A DNA stretch of 64,000 nucleotides, taken from the NCBI RefSeq assembly GCF_000723165.1, contig NZ_HG322949.1, positions 255,220 to 319,219 on the forward strand, written 5' to 3'. A program made the translations under genes and the position numbers. Position 1 is the stretch's first letter; the number at the start of each line of letters is the position of its first letter. Shown piece after piece: positions 16,647 through 25,233 of the stretch. This stretch comes from Janthinobacterium agaricidamnosum NBRC 102515 = DSM 9628 (GTDB lineage: Bacteria; Pseudomonadota; Gammaproteobacteria; Burkholderiales; Burkholderiaceae_D). Under the pieces are notes generated by a model, which did no database searches, was not told where the DNA came from, and saw only the letters and a list, made by a program, of their open reading frames with translations.

Positions 16647-17330
16647 TTACGCGCCGGCCCACATCCTGAGCAGGTTGTGATAGGTGCTGCTCAAGCCGAC
16701 CACGGCGCCATCGGTTTCGCCCAGCGTGGCCCGCAATTGCCGCAGATGGTGGTCCATATTGAATAGCAGGCGGCGCTGGTCTGCGCCGCGCACCATGCTT
16801 TCGATCCAGAAAAAACTGGCCAGGCGCTGGCCGGAACGCACCGGCGCTACCCTGTGCACGCGGTCGCTTTCATACAGGATCATGTCGCCGGCCGGCAACT
16901 TGATCGATTCTTCACGGTACGCATCGGCCAGCACCAGTTCGCCGCCGTCATAAGCGTCCGGATCGCTGAGGAACAAGGTGCACGACAGGTCGGCGCGCAA
17001 GCTGTTGCCATTGGATAGATAGCGCACCGACGCATCGACATGGTCGCCATAACTGTTGGCCGCGCCGCTGTAGCAATTGAACCATGGTGGAGAAATATGT
17101 TTCGGCAAGGCCGCCGTGAAAAACAGCGGATGGCGTTTTAATCCAGCCATGACCAGTTGCTGCAGCGCCGTCGACACGGCAGATTGCTCGGCCAGTTGCC
17201 GATTGTTTTTGACGTGCGCCGCCTGCTGGCCGGACGTGGCCCGGCCATCAGTCCAGGGGGCTTGCTGCAGCAGTGCACGGGCCTGCGCGACGTCGTTCTC
17301 AGTGAGTACTTGCTTGAGGTGCAGTAACAT
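16647..17330 (-). CDS. piuC: PKHD-type Fe(II)/2-oxoglutarate hydroxylase, PiuC/YbiX-like
   Basis: A 227-residue dioxygenase of the PKHD type. The iron ligands are H and D of GDHVDAS (about residues 95-101) and the later H of DRVHRVAPV; R of VRSGQRLASFFW should bind 2-oxoglutarate. The ending LSSTYHNLLRMWAGA is typical of PiuC/YbiX. In proteobacteria these genes adjoin catecholate siderophore receptors such as PiuA and Fiu, and that holds here with a Sel1-repeat gene between. The exact substrate of the family is not established. Start ATG 17330; it follows the Sel1 gene by six bases. Confidence 0.93.
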   Translation of the reverse strand: MLLHLKQVLTENDVAQARALLQQAPWTDGRATSGQQAAHVKNNRQLAEQSAVSTALQQLVMAGLKRHPLFFTAALPKHISPPWFNCYSGAANSYGDHVDASVRYLSNGNSLRADLSCTLFLSDPDAYDGGELVLADAYREESIKLPAGDMILYESDRVHRVAPVRSGQRLASFFWIESMVRGADQRRLLFNMDHHLRQLRATLGETDGAVVGLSSTYHNLLRMWAGA

Positions 17331-17336
17331 GGTTGT

Positions 17337-18059
17337 TCAAATAGAGTCGGCTTCGTCGCGCAAACGCTGCTCGCCGGACGACCGCAGCCAGCCTTTCAGA
17401 TTATGCAGGAACGCCGGCGTTGCACTGCGCGGAATGCGCCTGATCATGTCCAGCGCCGCATCGACCTGACCGCGTTCTAGCAATACCCGCGCGCAATTGA
17501 ATTGCCCGCGGAAATCGCCGCCCTCGGCCGCCATCCGGTAACAGTCAAACGCCCGTTCGGCATCTGGCGCCACTTCCCATCCTTCTTCAAAAAAGCGGCC
17601 GACGATATTGACCGCCTTCGCATGTCCCGTCGCCGCCGCTTTTTGATACCAGGCCAACGCGGCCGGCCGGTCGGCCTCGATGCCGAGGCCGCTCATGAGC
17701 AGATTGGCAAAATTATACATGCCCCATGGATCGCCGCGCTTGGCGGCCAGCCGGTACCAATATACCGCCATCGCCATGTCGGGCGACGTGCCCCAGCCAT
17801 GTTGATGGCAGCGTCCCAGCATATTGATCGCTTCCACCTCATCGCGCTCGGCGGCGACGCGGAACCAATGCAGCGCCTCATGCGGATCGCGTTGCAAGCC
17901 ATGGCCGTCGAGCAGGCGCTGCGCCAGGATCGCTTGCGCGCGCGGCACGCCTTGCTGCGCCGCCACGCGCAGCCATGGCGTGGCGGCGGCGGGCGGGCCG
18001 GCCATCAGCGCGGCGAAATCGTCGGCGCCGATGGCGTTCAATTGCGCCACGCTGACCAT
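17337..18059 (-). CDS. Sel1-repeat (TPR-like) protein of the piu operon
   Basis: A 240-residue protein made largely of Sel1-type helical repeats: ALHWFRVAAERDEVEAINMLGRC, AVYWYRLAAKRGDPWGMYNFANL, ALAWYQKAAATGHAKAVNIVGRF and AFDCYRMAAEGGDFRGQFNCARV show the 36-residue periodicity through their W/Y, A and G positions. There is no signal peptide. Its start lies one base after the receptor stop, and piuC follows after six bases, so all are one operon. Sel1 genes are commonly found in this position beside PiuA and PiuC, but their role is unknown; a protein-interaction role is inferred. Confidence 0.9.
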   Translation of the reverse strand: MVSVAQLNAIGADDFAALMAGPPAAATPWLRVAAQQGVPRAQAILAQRLLDGHGLQRDPHEALHWFRVAAERDEVEAINMLGRCHQHGWGTSPDMAMAVYWYRLAAKRGDPWGMYNFANLLMSGLGIEADRPAALAWYQKAAATGHAKAVNIVGRFFEEGWEVAPDAERAFDCYRMAAEGGDFRGQFNCARVLLERGQVDAALDMIRRIPRSATPAFLHNLKGWLRSSGEQRLRDEADSI

Positions 18060-18060
18060 C

Positions 18061-20454
18061 TTAGAAGCTCAGGTCGGCGCTGACGGTGATGGTGCGTCCG
18101 GCGCCCGGCACGCCATATAGCTGGAAGCCGTCCAGCGACGAGCCGATGCGCGACCAGTAGAACTTGTTGAACAGGTTGTTGACGTTGGCGTTCAAGGCCA
18201 GGTTCTTGCTGACCTTGTAGCGCGCGGCAATGCTGTGCACCCAGTACGACGGCGCTTTTTCGGTATCGAGCACATACACCGGTGCGATGCCGGCCGGGCC
18301 GCTGACGCTGCTGCTGTTATTGCGCAAGCCGCCGACGTAGGTATTGTCCGAATAACGCCGTTCACCGACATATTGCGCGCCATAGCTGAACTTCAAGCCG
18401 GCCGTCGCTTCATACGAGGTCCACAGGTTCAGCGACCAGTCCGGCACGTTCTTCGCTTCGCTGCCCTGGTTGACGCCCTTGGTCTGTTCGCTTTTTAAAT
18501 GCGACAAGCCGCCAAACACCGACCATTCCTTGCTCAGGTCGCCTTGCAAGCCCAGTTCGATGCCATCGACCCGTTTGGCCGGCAATGCGCGCACCGGCGA
18601 TGTGTCGTCGTCGCCATACTCCCAGGAATCGCTCAATTCCGAGCGGAATATCGCACCGGTCAGCGACAACTTATCGTGCAGCAAATCCCACTTGGTGCCC
18701 AGCTCGGTGGTCTTGGCGGTGGCCGGTTTATACACCGACGCGGCGGCCGTGCCGAAGATATTGTTGTTGGTCGATGCGCCGACCGCCGACGGTTCAGCCG
18801 CCTGGCTGTAGGAAACATAAATACTGCCATCCTTGGCCGGTTTGTAGACCAGCCCGACCCGGCCGCTGACGGCGCCGGCGCTGCTGTCGGAGAGCGTCAC
18901 GCCTTTTTGGGAAGTGACGGCCTTCCAGTCGTCATAGCGCAGCGAGGCCAGCGCTTGCCATTGCGGCGTGAAGCTGATGGTGTCGCTGACATACACCCCC
19001 GCATTGCTCAAACGCGACACCAGGCCGGCGCTGCCCTTGACGGTAGGCGCGCTGGCGAAGGCGGTGTTCGGATTGCTCAAGTCGAACCACAGGTTGCCGA
19101 GCGGTGCATCGATGGTGCGCTGCAAGTCGCCATAGGTTTCGCGGTACAGGTCGAGCCCGGTGACCAGGTCGTGATGCAAGCCGGCGGTATCGAATTTCAA
19201 GGTGAGATCGGTTTGCGCGCCCAGTGTGCTGTAGCGTTTCGAGGTGCCGAAATCGCTGCCGCGCAGCACGCCATAATGTTGCATGCTGGAGTCACTGCCG
19301 GTATTGCTGAAATTGGTGTACGACGGAATGCCGGCGATATTGCTCAAGCCGCCGACACCCACATAACCGAGCGACGTGCCCAGCGAGCCGCCCTTGGCGT
19401 TGCCAGCCTGGAAGCGGGCCGGCGACAGGACGCCGATATTGTCGGTGCGCGCCCAGCGCAACTGGGTATGGATCTTGGCGTTCGGACTGAAATCATGGTC
19501 CAGCTTGCCGGTCACGGAATCGGACTTGGTCTTTTGCACATAGGAATCGGCGCCGAACCAGGCGCTGTCGGCGATGCCCGGCATCACTTGTCCGCCAGTG
19601 CCGCGCGGGATCGGCAAGCCGCCGTCCGGCACATTGTTATCTTCCTGGTGGAATACGTCGATGAAGCCGCGGGTATCGGTGTCGAGACCGAAACCGAGCG
19701 AGGCGGCGACGCCCTGGCGGTCGTACTTGACCTTGTCGCGGTCGACCACCTGGTTCTTTTGCTTCATCAAATTGATGCGCAAGGCGCTGGTGTCGCTCAA
19801 TTGACGGTTGAAGTCGCCGGTGACGCGGCCATACGAAGCGCTGCCGGCGCCGATCGATGCATTGTAGTCATTGCCTAATTCGGCTTCCTTGCTGACCAGG
19901 TTGACGCTGCCGCCGACCGCCGACACGCCCGATTCGATCGAGCCGGTGCCCTTGAATACTTCGGCCTGTTCCAGGTCGAAGGTGTCGTTGCGGCTCGACA
20001 AGCCGGCGTCGCGCATGCCATCGACCGTCAGGCTTTGTTCGGACGAGAAGCCGCGGATGGTGAACATATCGCCCCAGCCCAGGTTGCCTTCGCCGGAAGT
20101 GAAGGTAATGCCGGGCACGTTCTTCAGCACATCTTGCAGGTTTTGCGCATTTTGTTCGGTCAGCACTTCCTTGGGCACGATGGAAATACTTTGCGGCGTG
20201 TCGCGCAGCGGCTGGGTGAATTTTTGCGAACTCAGGTGTTCCGGTTTGTAGGCTGGCGCTTCGCGCTCGCCCTTGACGATCACCGCCTTCAATTGCACCG
20301 GCTTGTCGGCCGATGGGCTTGCCGGCCCCGCATCGGCATCGGCCGCCAGCGCCGGCAGGGCCAGCGACGCCAGCGCCATGCCGACCGCCGCCGACAGGGC
20401 TTGGCGGCGTGGTAAACCATTCAATTCAGAAACCGTTTTGCTGCGATTGTTCAT
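18061..20454 (-). CDS. piuA: TonB-dependent catecholate siderophore receptor, PiuA/Fiu-like
   Basis: A 797-residue outer-membrane receptor. The start at 20454 (MNNRSKTVSELNG) fits a long signal region ending near LPALAADADAG. The plug domain contains LRDTPQSISIVPKEVLTEQNAQNLQDVL, TFTSGEGNLGWGDMFTIRGF and GGSVNLVSKEAELG, shown here by segments; the barrel ends with ITVSADLSF, an aromatic terminal residue as expected. PiuA/Fiu receptors import ferric catecholates and are an entry route for siderophore-linked antibiotics. A Fur box lies just upstream, and a two-component system is divergent on the other side, similar to the PirRS arrangement. Confidence 0.94.
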   Translation of the reverse strand: MNNRSKTVSELNGLPRRQALSAAVGMALASLALPALAADADAGPASPSADKPVQLKAVIVKGEREAPAYKPEHLSSQKFTQPLRDTPQSISIVPKEVLTEQNAQNLQDVLKNVPGITFTSGEGNLGWGDMFTIRGFSSEQSLTVDGMRDAGLSSRNDTFDLEQAEVFKGTGSIESGVSAVGGSVNLVSKEAELGNDYNASIGAGSASYGRVTGDFNRQLSDTSALRINLMKQKNQVVDRDKVKYDRQGVAASLGFGLDTDTRGFIDVFHQEDNNVPDGGLPIPRGTGGQVMPGIADSAWFGADSYVQKTKSDSVTGKLDHDFSPNAKIHTQLRWARTDNIGVLSPARFQAGNAKGGSLGTSLGYVGVGGLSNIAGIPSYTNFSNTGSDSSMQHYGVLRGSDFGTSKRYSTLGAQTDLTLKFDTAGLHHDLVTGLDLYRETYGDLQRTIDAPLGNLWFDLSNPNTAFASAPTVKGSAGLVSRLSNAGVYVSDTISFTPQWQALASLRYDDWKAVTSQKGVTLSDSSAGAVSGRVGLVYKPAKDGSIYVSYSQAAEPSAVGASTNNNIFGTAAASVYKPATAKTTELGTKWDLLHDKLSLTGAIFRSELSDSWEYGDDDTSPVRALPAKRVDGIELGLQGDLSKEWSVFGGLSHLKSEQTKGVNQGSEAKNVPDWSLNLWTSYEATAGLKFSYGAQYVGERRYSDNTYVGGLRNNSSSVSGPAGIAPVYVLDTEKAPSYWVHSIAARYKVSKNLALNANVNNLFNKFYWSRIGSSLDGFQLYGVPGAGRTITVSADLSF

Positions 20455-20473
20455 ATAATTTCCCACTATTAAA

Positions 20474-20492
20474 TATAATGATTCTCATTAGC
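20474..20492. promoter_or_regulatory. Fur box upstream of piuA-like receptor
   Basis: ATAATGATTCTCATTAGCG matches the Fur consensus (GATAATGATAATCATTATC-like) well. It sits about 20 bases upstream of the receptor start codon, in the 206-bp divergent gap shared with the response regulator gene, so it may control both directions, though proximity favours the receptor. Confidence 0.8.
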
Positions 20493-20660
20493 GTTAAACT
20501 ATAGGGCGTGACTGTCCTGGCGATATGTTGATAGCCGGGTCGAATGTAATGAAATGTGTTGAAGTTATGATTCGCAACATTTCATTGCAATTCATGGGCG
20601 CAAAACAACAGCGCGGCGGTCGACAATCCGCAGCGGCCACTCCACCGATGTTGCAGGAAT

Positions 20661-21383
20661 ATGAAAAAAGCAGACCACGTATTGATCGTCGACGACGATC
20701 CCGAAATTCGCCAGTTGCTGACCGACTATTTACAAGGCAATGGCTACCGCACTTCGGCCGCCGCCGATGGCGAAGAGATGCGCCGTTTGCTGCTGGCCGT
20801 GCCGGTCGACATCGTCGTGCTCGACCTGATGCTGCCGGGCGACGACGGCTTGACGCTGTGCCGCGAATTGCGCAAACGCAGCAACACGCCCGTCATCATG
20901 CTGACCGCGCGCGGCACGCTGATCGACCGCATCGTCGGCCTGGAAGTGGGCGCCGACGATTACCTGCCGAAACCGTTCGATCCCCGTGAATTGCTGGCGC
21001 GCATCAAGGTGATCTTGCGCCGCGCGCGCAGCTTTCCCGAACAAAGTGAAATCGAGCAAATTCCCTACATCCATTTCGCGGGCTGGCGGCTCGATACGCA
21101 AGCCCGCCAGATGCTGTCGCCGAAGGGTGTGACGATCACGCTGGGCGGTTCCGATTATTTGCTGTTGCGCGAATTGCTGAACCACCCGAACCGCACGTTG
21201 AGCCGCGATTATTTGCTGGGCCGCGTGTATGACAAGGAAAGCGCGCCCTTCGACCGCGCCATCGACGTCTGCATCAGCCGCTTGCGCCAGCAGCTCGACG
21301 ACGATCCGCGCGCGCCATCGCTGATACGCACCGTGCGCAACGCCGGCTACATGCTGACCGCCGTGGTCGATCCGCAGGCATGA
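20661..21383 (+). CDS. OmpR-family response regulator
   Basis: A 240-residue regulator. The receiver domain (1-120) has the acidic pocket DDD at 11-13, the phosphoacceptor D55 in VVLDLMLPG, T82 and K104 in YLPKPF. The C-terminal winged helix (about 140-235) ends in SLIRTVRNAGYML as in OmpR-type DNA-binding domains. Start ATG 20661 has AGGA upstream. The histidine kinase gene overlaps its stop by four bases. Being divergent from an iron-siderophore receptor, it may regulate that receptor as PirR does, an inference from context. Confidence 0.95.
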   Translation: MKKADHVLIVDDDPEIRQLLTDYLQGNGYRTSAAADGEEMRRLLLAVPVDIVVLDLMLPGDDGLTLCRELRKRSNTPVIMLTARGTLIDRIVGLEVGADDYLPKPFDPRELLARIKVILRRARSFPEQSEIEQIPYIHFAGWRLDTQARQMLSPKGVTITLGGSDYLLLRELLNHPNRTLSRDYLLGRVYDKESAPFDRAIDVCISRLRQQLDDDPRAPSLIRTVRNAGYMLTAVVDPQA

Positions 21384-22762
21384 AGTACTTGTGGCCGCAA
21401 TCGCTGTCGGGCCAGCTCGCCATCATCCTGGTGATCGGCATGTTGCTGGCGCAAATGTTGACCGGCACCATCTGGTACGACATGCGTTACGGCAAGGCGC
21501 TGGAAATGCCGACCCGGCTGGTGGCCGCCAAACTGGGTCATAGCTTGCGCATCCTCGATGCGGCCGATGCGGGCGAACGCGATCAATTGATCGCTGCGCT
21601 GAGCAGCACCGATTTCCATTTGCAATTGCTGGCGATGCCGAGCACCGCCATGCAATCGTCCGACCGCAGCGTGACGGCGCTGGCCCAGTTGCTGCAAGAA
21701 GTGCTGCAGCATGAAACCGGCAAACGATTGAATATCCGCATGCTCGACATCCACCTCGATGGCGACCATGAAGGCGAGGATGAATTGCTGACCTTGCTGC
21801 ATACCGAATACCCATCCGGCCATTTCCGGCTGCAAGTGCAATTGCCCGATGGCGCCTGGCTGCAGGCGGACGCGCGCGAAGGGCAGGCCGGCATGAGCAT
21901 GGCGCCGCTGAGCGCGCTGTTCGATTATTTGGGGCGCATCTATCTGCTGCGCATCGCCGCCATCATCGTCATCGCGCTGCTGGCGGTGCGGCTGGTGATG
22001 CGTCCGCTGAACCGGCTGGCGCGCGCGGCCGAGCGGCTGGGCGCCAATCTGCACAGCGAACCGCTGACCGAAAGCGGCCCGCTGGAAGTGCGCAAGGCGG
22101 CGCAGGCTTTCAACGCCATGCAGCGCAGGCTGATCGCCAACATCGCCGAACGCACGCGTTTCCTGGCGGCGGTCTCGCACGATCTGCGCTCGCCGATCAC
22201 GCGCATGAAATTGCGCACCGAAATGCTGCGCCAGCCCGAACAGCAAGAAAAATTCCGCAAGGATCTCGATGAAATGGACGCCCTGATTTCCGCCACCTTG
22301 AACGTGGTGCAAGACATCGAGGTGCATGAAGAAAAGCAGTTGATCGACATCGACAGTTTGCTGCTGAGCCTGCAAACCGACTTCAGCGAAATCGGCGCCG
22401 AAATCACCGTGCACGGCAAGGCCGCGCCGCTGCCGGCCTATGGCCGCAGCCTGAAACGCTGCCTGCAAAACTTGCTCGACAACGCGGTGCGTTATGGCGA
22501 GCGGGCTGACGTCAGCGTGCAAGACGATGAGCGGCAATTGCGCATCACCATCAGCGACCACGGCCCCGGCATACCGGAGGCCATGCTGGAGCAAGTGCTG
22601 GAACCGTTTTACCGCCTGGAACAATCGCGCAACAGCAGCACCGGCGGTTTCGGCCTGGGGCTGAGCATCGCGCAAACCATCGTGCTGGCGCATCACGGCA
22701 GTTTGAGCTTGCATAACCGCGAACAGGGCGGATTGGAAGCACGGATTATTTTGCTAAGATAA
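21380..22762 (+). CDS. Sensor histidine kinase
   Basis: A 460-residue membrane kinase, partner of the preceding regulator (ATGA overlap). TM1 is about 11-30 and TM2 about 189-207, enclosing a 155-residue periplasmic sensor of no recognised type. A HAMP domain follows (RPLNRLARAAERLG). The phosphorylated histidine is H267 in AVSHDLRSPITR; the ATPase domain has the N box LLDNAVRYGE, G1 DHGPGIPE and G2 GGFGLGLSIA. The sensor has many acidic residues (HLDGDHEGEDELL near 125-138), which could bind a metal cation, but this is speculation. Confidence 0.94.
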   Translation: MKYLWPQSLSGQLAIILVIGMLLAQMLTGTIWYDMRYGKALEMPTRLVAAKLGHSLRILDAADAGERDQLIAALSSTDFHLQLLAMPSTAMQSSDRSVTALAQLLQEVLQHETGKRLNIRMLDIHLDGDHEGEDELLTLLHTEYPSGHFRLQVQLPDGAWLQADAREGQAGMSMAPLSALFDYLGRIYLLRIAAIIVIALLAVRLVMRPLNRLARAAERLGANLHSEPLTESGPLEVRKAAQAFNAMQRRLIANIAERTRFLAAVSHDLRSPITRMKLRTEMLRQPEQQEKFRKDLDEMDALISATLNVVQDIEVHEEKQLIDIDSLLLSLQTDFSEIGAEITVHGKAAPLPAYGRSLKRCLQNLLDNAVRYGERADVSVQDDERQLRITISDHGPGIPEAMLEQVLEPFYRLEQSRNSSTGGFGLGLSIAQTIVLAHHGSLSLHNREQGGLEARIILLR

Positions 22763-22835
22763 GCAGATTCCGACTGACAGAAAAATTCCTTCTCTGTTAT
22801 TTTGTGGAATTAAAATTGAATACGGGAGTTAATTT

Positions 22836-23849
22836 GTGGCCTCTGATTTGAGCGGAGAAGTAAGTAAGGAAAATAAATATTCCCACTCTTATAAGGAATT
22901 TTTTCCCGTATTAGGATTCATGATTTCTCATCCTTTCGAGATTTTTGCGTTACTAGTCTCTGTCATAGGAATTTTAGGATATGCTGCGGGTGATTCATTT
23001 TATCAAGGTTGGAATTCGGTAGCGGGAATTTCATCATATACTTTTTCTATTGGTACATATGAGAAAATAGTAAAAGGTTTGACCCTTGTTTCTCCTTGGA
23101 TTTATTGTATTGCCCTTTTAATTTTTGCTATTGTTTACGCATCAATGTTGGGGATATGGGATGAATGGCACACGCAAAGAAGTTCTTTAGTAAGAATTCG
23201 TAGACGCAGTTTTGAAAAGAAGAACGAAAGGCTGCTACGTTATAAAATTGCGAAGGCGGCTAAGGCTGAGAGGTGCACTTTTGGAATTCTTGCGAGAGAT
23301 ACAGGGCCTTTAAATTTAAAATGGAAAGAGCTTGGCCCAAGAGGTCGTTGGCGGATAAGATCTGAAATAAGATATGAAGAGAGGAAAAGAAAATTAATTC
23401 GATATGAGAAATATGGAGTTAAAGTTATTGGATTGATTTTTTATCTTGTTATTGTTGGTGTGTTTTCACTATCTTATTTTGTTTTAAAAAATATGATTAT
23501 CAAGCCGGCAAATAGAGATGGCACACTGGAATATATTGGAATTTATTTGGCGGTGACAGGAAAATTGCCAACGCAGTTAGTGAACAATAATATTGAGAAG
23601 AAGCGGATGGTGGAGCTTGCCTGCGACGGTTATCATGAATTGTGGAAATATCGATTTTCCTCGATCAATGACGCTGAAGTTGATGGGGGATCTGGCAGTG
23701 GGAAATATATTTTACAAGGCGGAGATAAAATATTTTTCCTTTTAGGGAGTGAAGGTTCAAGTATCTATTCTTTTGGCAGTAAGAATTTTGTATTGAACGA
23801 GGCGTATCCAAGAAAGTATTCCGACTTGGTCAAGGATTGCAAAGATTGA
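22836..23849 (+). CDS. Unknown AT-rich membrane protein
   Basis: A 337-residue protein I do not recognise. It starts with GTG at 22836 after GGGAG. Hydrophobic segments at about 26-48, 85-107 and 198-220 suggest three membrane spans; a strongly basic stretch (RIRRRSFEKKNERLLRYKIAKAAKAER) lies between the second and third, probably cytoplasmic. The last 110 residues, with GKYILQGGDKIFFLLGSEGSSIYSFG, look like a soluble beta domain. Base composition is much more AT-rich than the flanking genes. Its end abuts a truncated DUF1993 gene, pointing to acquisition by insertion. Confidence 0.75.
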   Translation: MASDLSGEVSKENKYSHSYKEFFPVLGFMISHPFEIFALLVSVIGILGYAAGDSFYQGWNSVAGISSYTFSIGTYEKIVKGLTLVSPWIYCIALLIFAIVYASMLGIWDEWHTQRSSLVRIRRRSFEKKNERLLRYKIAKAAKAERCTFGILARDTGPLNLKWKELGPRGRWRIRSEIRYEERKRKLIRYEKYGVKVIGLIFYLVIVGVFSLSYFVLKNMIIKPANRDGTLEYIGIYLAVTGKLPTQLVNNNIEKKRMVELACDGYHELWKYRFSSINDAEVDGGSGSGKYILQGGDKIFFLLGSEGSSIYSFGSKNFVLNEAYPRKYSDLVKDCKD

Positions 23850-23870
23850 ACTTGCTATTGGCTCTTCATG

Positions 23871-24206
23871 TCATGCAGATCGATCTATTATGCGGCGCGG
23901 CCGTGCGGCGCCGCCACATCGCGGCTGGGCGGATTCCTGCAGCTCTTCGAGCGTGGTTTCGGTATCCTGGAAATTGGGGCCGGCAATCGCGGCGAGACGG
24001 GCCGCGCCGCCCTTGGCATTGTCGCTGGCGCGTTGAACCTGGCCAGCCAGAGGAAGCATGTCCGGCGCCAGGCGCGATTGCAGCAGCACGGATTGCGGAA
24101 TATTTTTTTCGGCCGCGTAGGCCGCTACTTTGTCGAGGTAGTGCGACATGATGCCCAGGCCGCGTATCAATACGGGAATGGAGGCATCGTACATGGAAAG
24201 GGACAT
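23871..24206 (-). pseudogene. DUF1993 family gene, 3'-truncated
   Basis: The first ~90 codons match DUF1993 proteins (MSLSMYDASIPVLIRGL, RLAPDMLPLAGQVQ, DNAKGGAARLA, DTETTLEELQE). These proteins are normally about 170 residues; here similarity ends after ELQE and the frame continues as an arginine-rich tail (PRCGGAARPRRIID) to a stop at 23871. The breakpoint near 23936 faces the AT-rich membrane gene, so the missing 3' part was probably lost when that DNA arrived. A truncated product could still be made. Confidence 0.75.
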
Positions 24207-24251
24207 GATCGTTCCTGTTAGCTTGCGTGTTTAAAGAGAGCCCGCACATGT

Positions 24252-24297
24252 GCGCAGGCGCTGCGGATAAGCGCCTGCGCCTTGCCGGCGCAGGCGC
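24252..24297. repeat. Two mutually exclusive GC-rich hairpins
   Basis: GCGCAGGCGCT pairs perfectly with AGCGCCTGCGC (24252-24262 with 24270-24280), and the same GCGCCTGCGCC arm can instead pair with GGCGCAGGCGC (24287-24297). The three-arm arrangement lies just downstream of the SDR gene on the minus strand. No T-tract is present, so it may be a processive-end or RNA-stability structure rather than an intrinsic terminator. Confidence 0.55.
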
Positions 24298-24307
24298 CCG
24301 GCCACAG

Positions 24308-25057
24308 TTAGACTTGGGCCATGCCGCCGTCGACTGGCAGGTCGATACCGGCGATGTAGGCGCTTTCATCCGATGCCAGGAACAGCGCGGCGGCAGCGAT
24401 TTCGTGCGCTTCGCCCATGCGGCCCAGTGGAACCTGGGTAGCGAAGAACGCACGCACCTGGTCGGCTCCTTCTTTGGTTTCAGCCTGGCTGTCGATCATC
24501 GGCGTATCGATTGGCCCCGGGCTCAAGGTGTTGACGCGGATGCCGCGTTCTTTCAGTTCCGCGGTCCAGGTGCGGACGAACGAACGTACTGCCGCCTTGG
24601 TGGCGCTGTAGGTGGCGTAGCCAGGGAAACCCTTGGTCGATGCGATCGACGATACCAGGATGATAGCGCCGCCCTTGCCCATCAGCGGCAGCGCTTTTTG
24701 CACCGTGTAAAACAAGCCTTTGGCGTTGATGCCGAAGGTCTTGTCGTAGTGCGCTTCGTTGGCGTCATCGATGGGCGTCGGCTCCACGATGCCGGAGTTC
24801 GCCACGACGATGTCCAGCTTGCCTTTTTGGGATTTGACGGCGGCGTACAGGCGCTCCAGGTCTGCCATGCTGCTGACGTCGCCTTGCACGGCGCTGACGT
24901 TGCTGCCAATTAGCGCGACGGCCTTGTCCAGCTCGGACTGGCGGCGGCCGGTGATGAAGACGTATGCGCCTTCGTTGACGAAGCGTTGCGCCGTTGCCAG
25001 GCCAATGCCGCTGCTGCTGCCGGTGACGACTGCTACTTTACCTTTAAGATTGCTCAT
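24308..25057 (-). CDS. Short-chain dehydrogenase/reductase
   Basis: A 249-residue classical SDR with NAD(P)-binding TGSSSGIG at 12-19, NSG at about 87-89, and the catalytic S136/S137, Y150 and K154 (GYATYSATK). The GRR after beta-strand 2 suggests NADP preference. PGPIDTPM and the C-terminal DLPVDGGMAQV are family-typical. The substrate cannot be told. A frameshifted LysR gene is divergent at 25234, a common arrangement in which the regulator controls the SDR. Confidence 0.93.
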   Translation of the reverse strand: MSNLKGKVAVVTGSSSGIGLATAQRFVNEGAYVFITGRRQSELDKAVALIGSNVSAVQGDVSSMADLERLYAAVKSQKGKLDIVVANSGIVEPTPIDDANEAHYDKTFGINAKGLFYTVQKALPLMGKGGAIILVSSIASTKGFPGYATYSATKAAVRSFVRTWTAELKERGIRVNTLSPGPIDTPMIDSQAETKEGADQVRAFFATQVPLGRMGEAHEIAAAALFLASDESAYIAGIDLPVDGGMAQV

Positions 25058-25233
25058 ATCGATACTCCAGTGATGGTCAGGTTAAAAAAGGCGTTTGTCG
25101 CGAGGGCTTCGTTTTCCCTTGCATCCAAGCTCCCCATGACCAAAGTATCGGGGCGAGGCCATCAACCGATAAGACCACGCAACCGTATAATGCCTATGCC
25201 TCGATAGCATGAATGTGATTTTAGGAGTGTCAA

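Noticed and set aside
18499..19878. 459-codon plus-strand open frame
   Set aside because: Shadow of the piuA-like gene.
24252..24297. CRISPR-like repeat
   Set aside because: Three related arms are hairpin partners rather than regularly spaced repeats with unique spacers; no cas genes are present.
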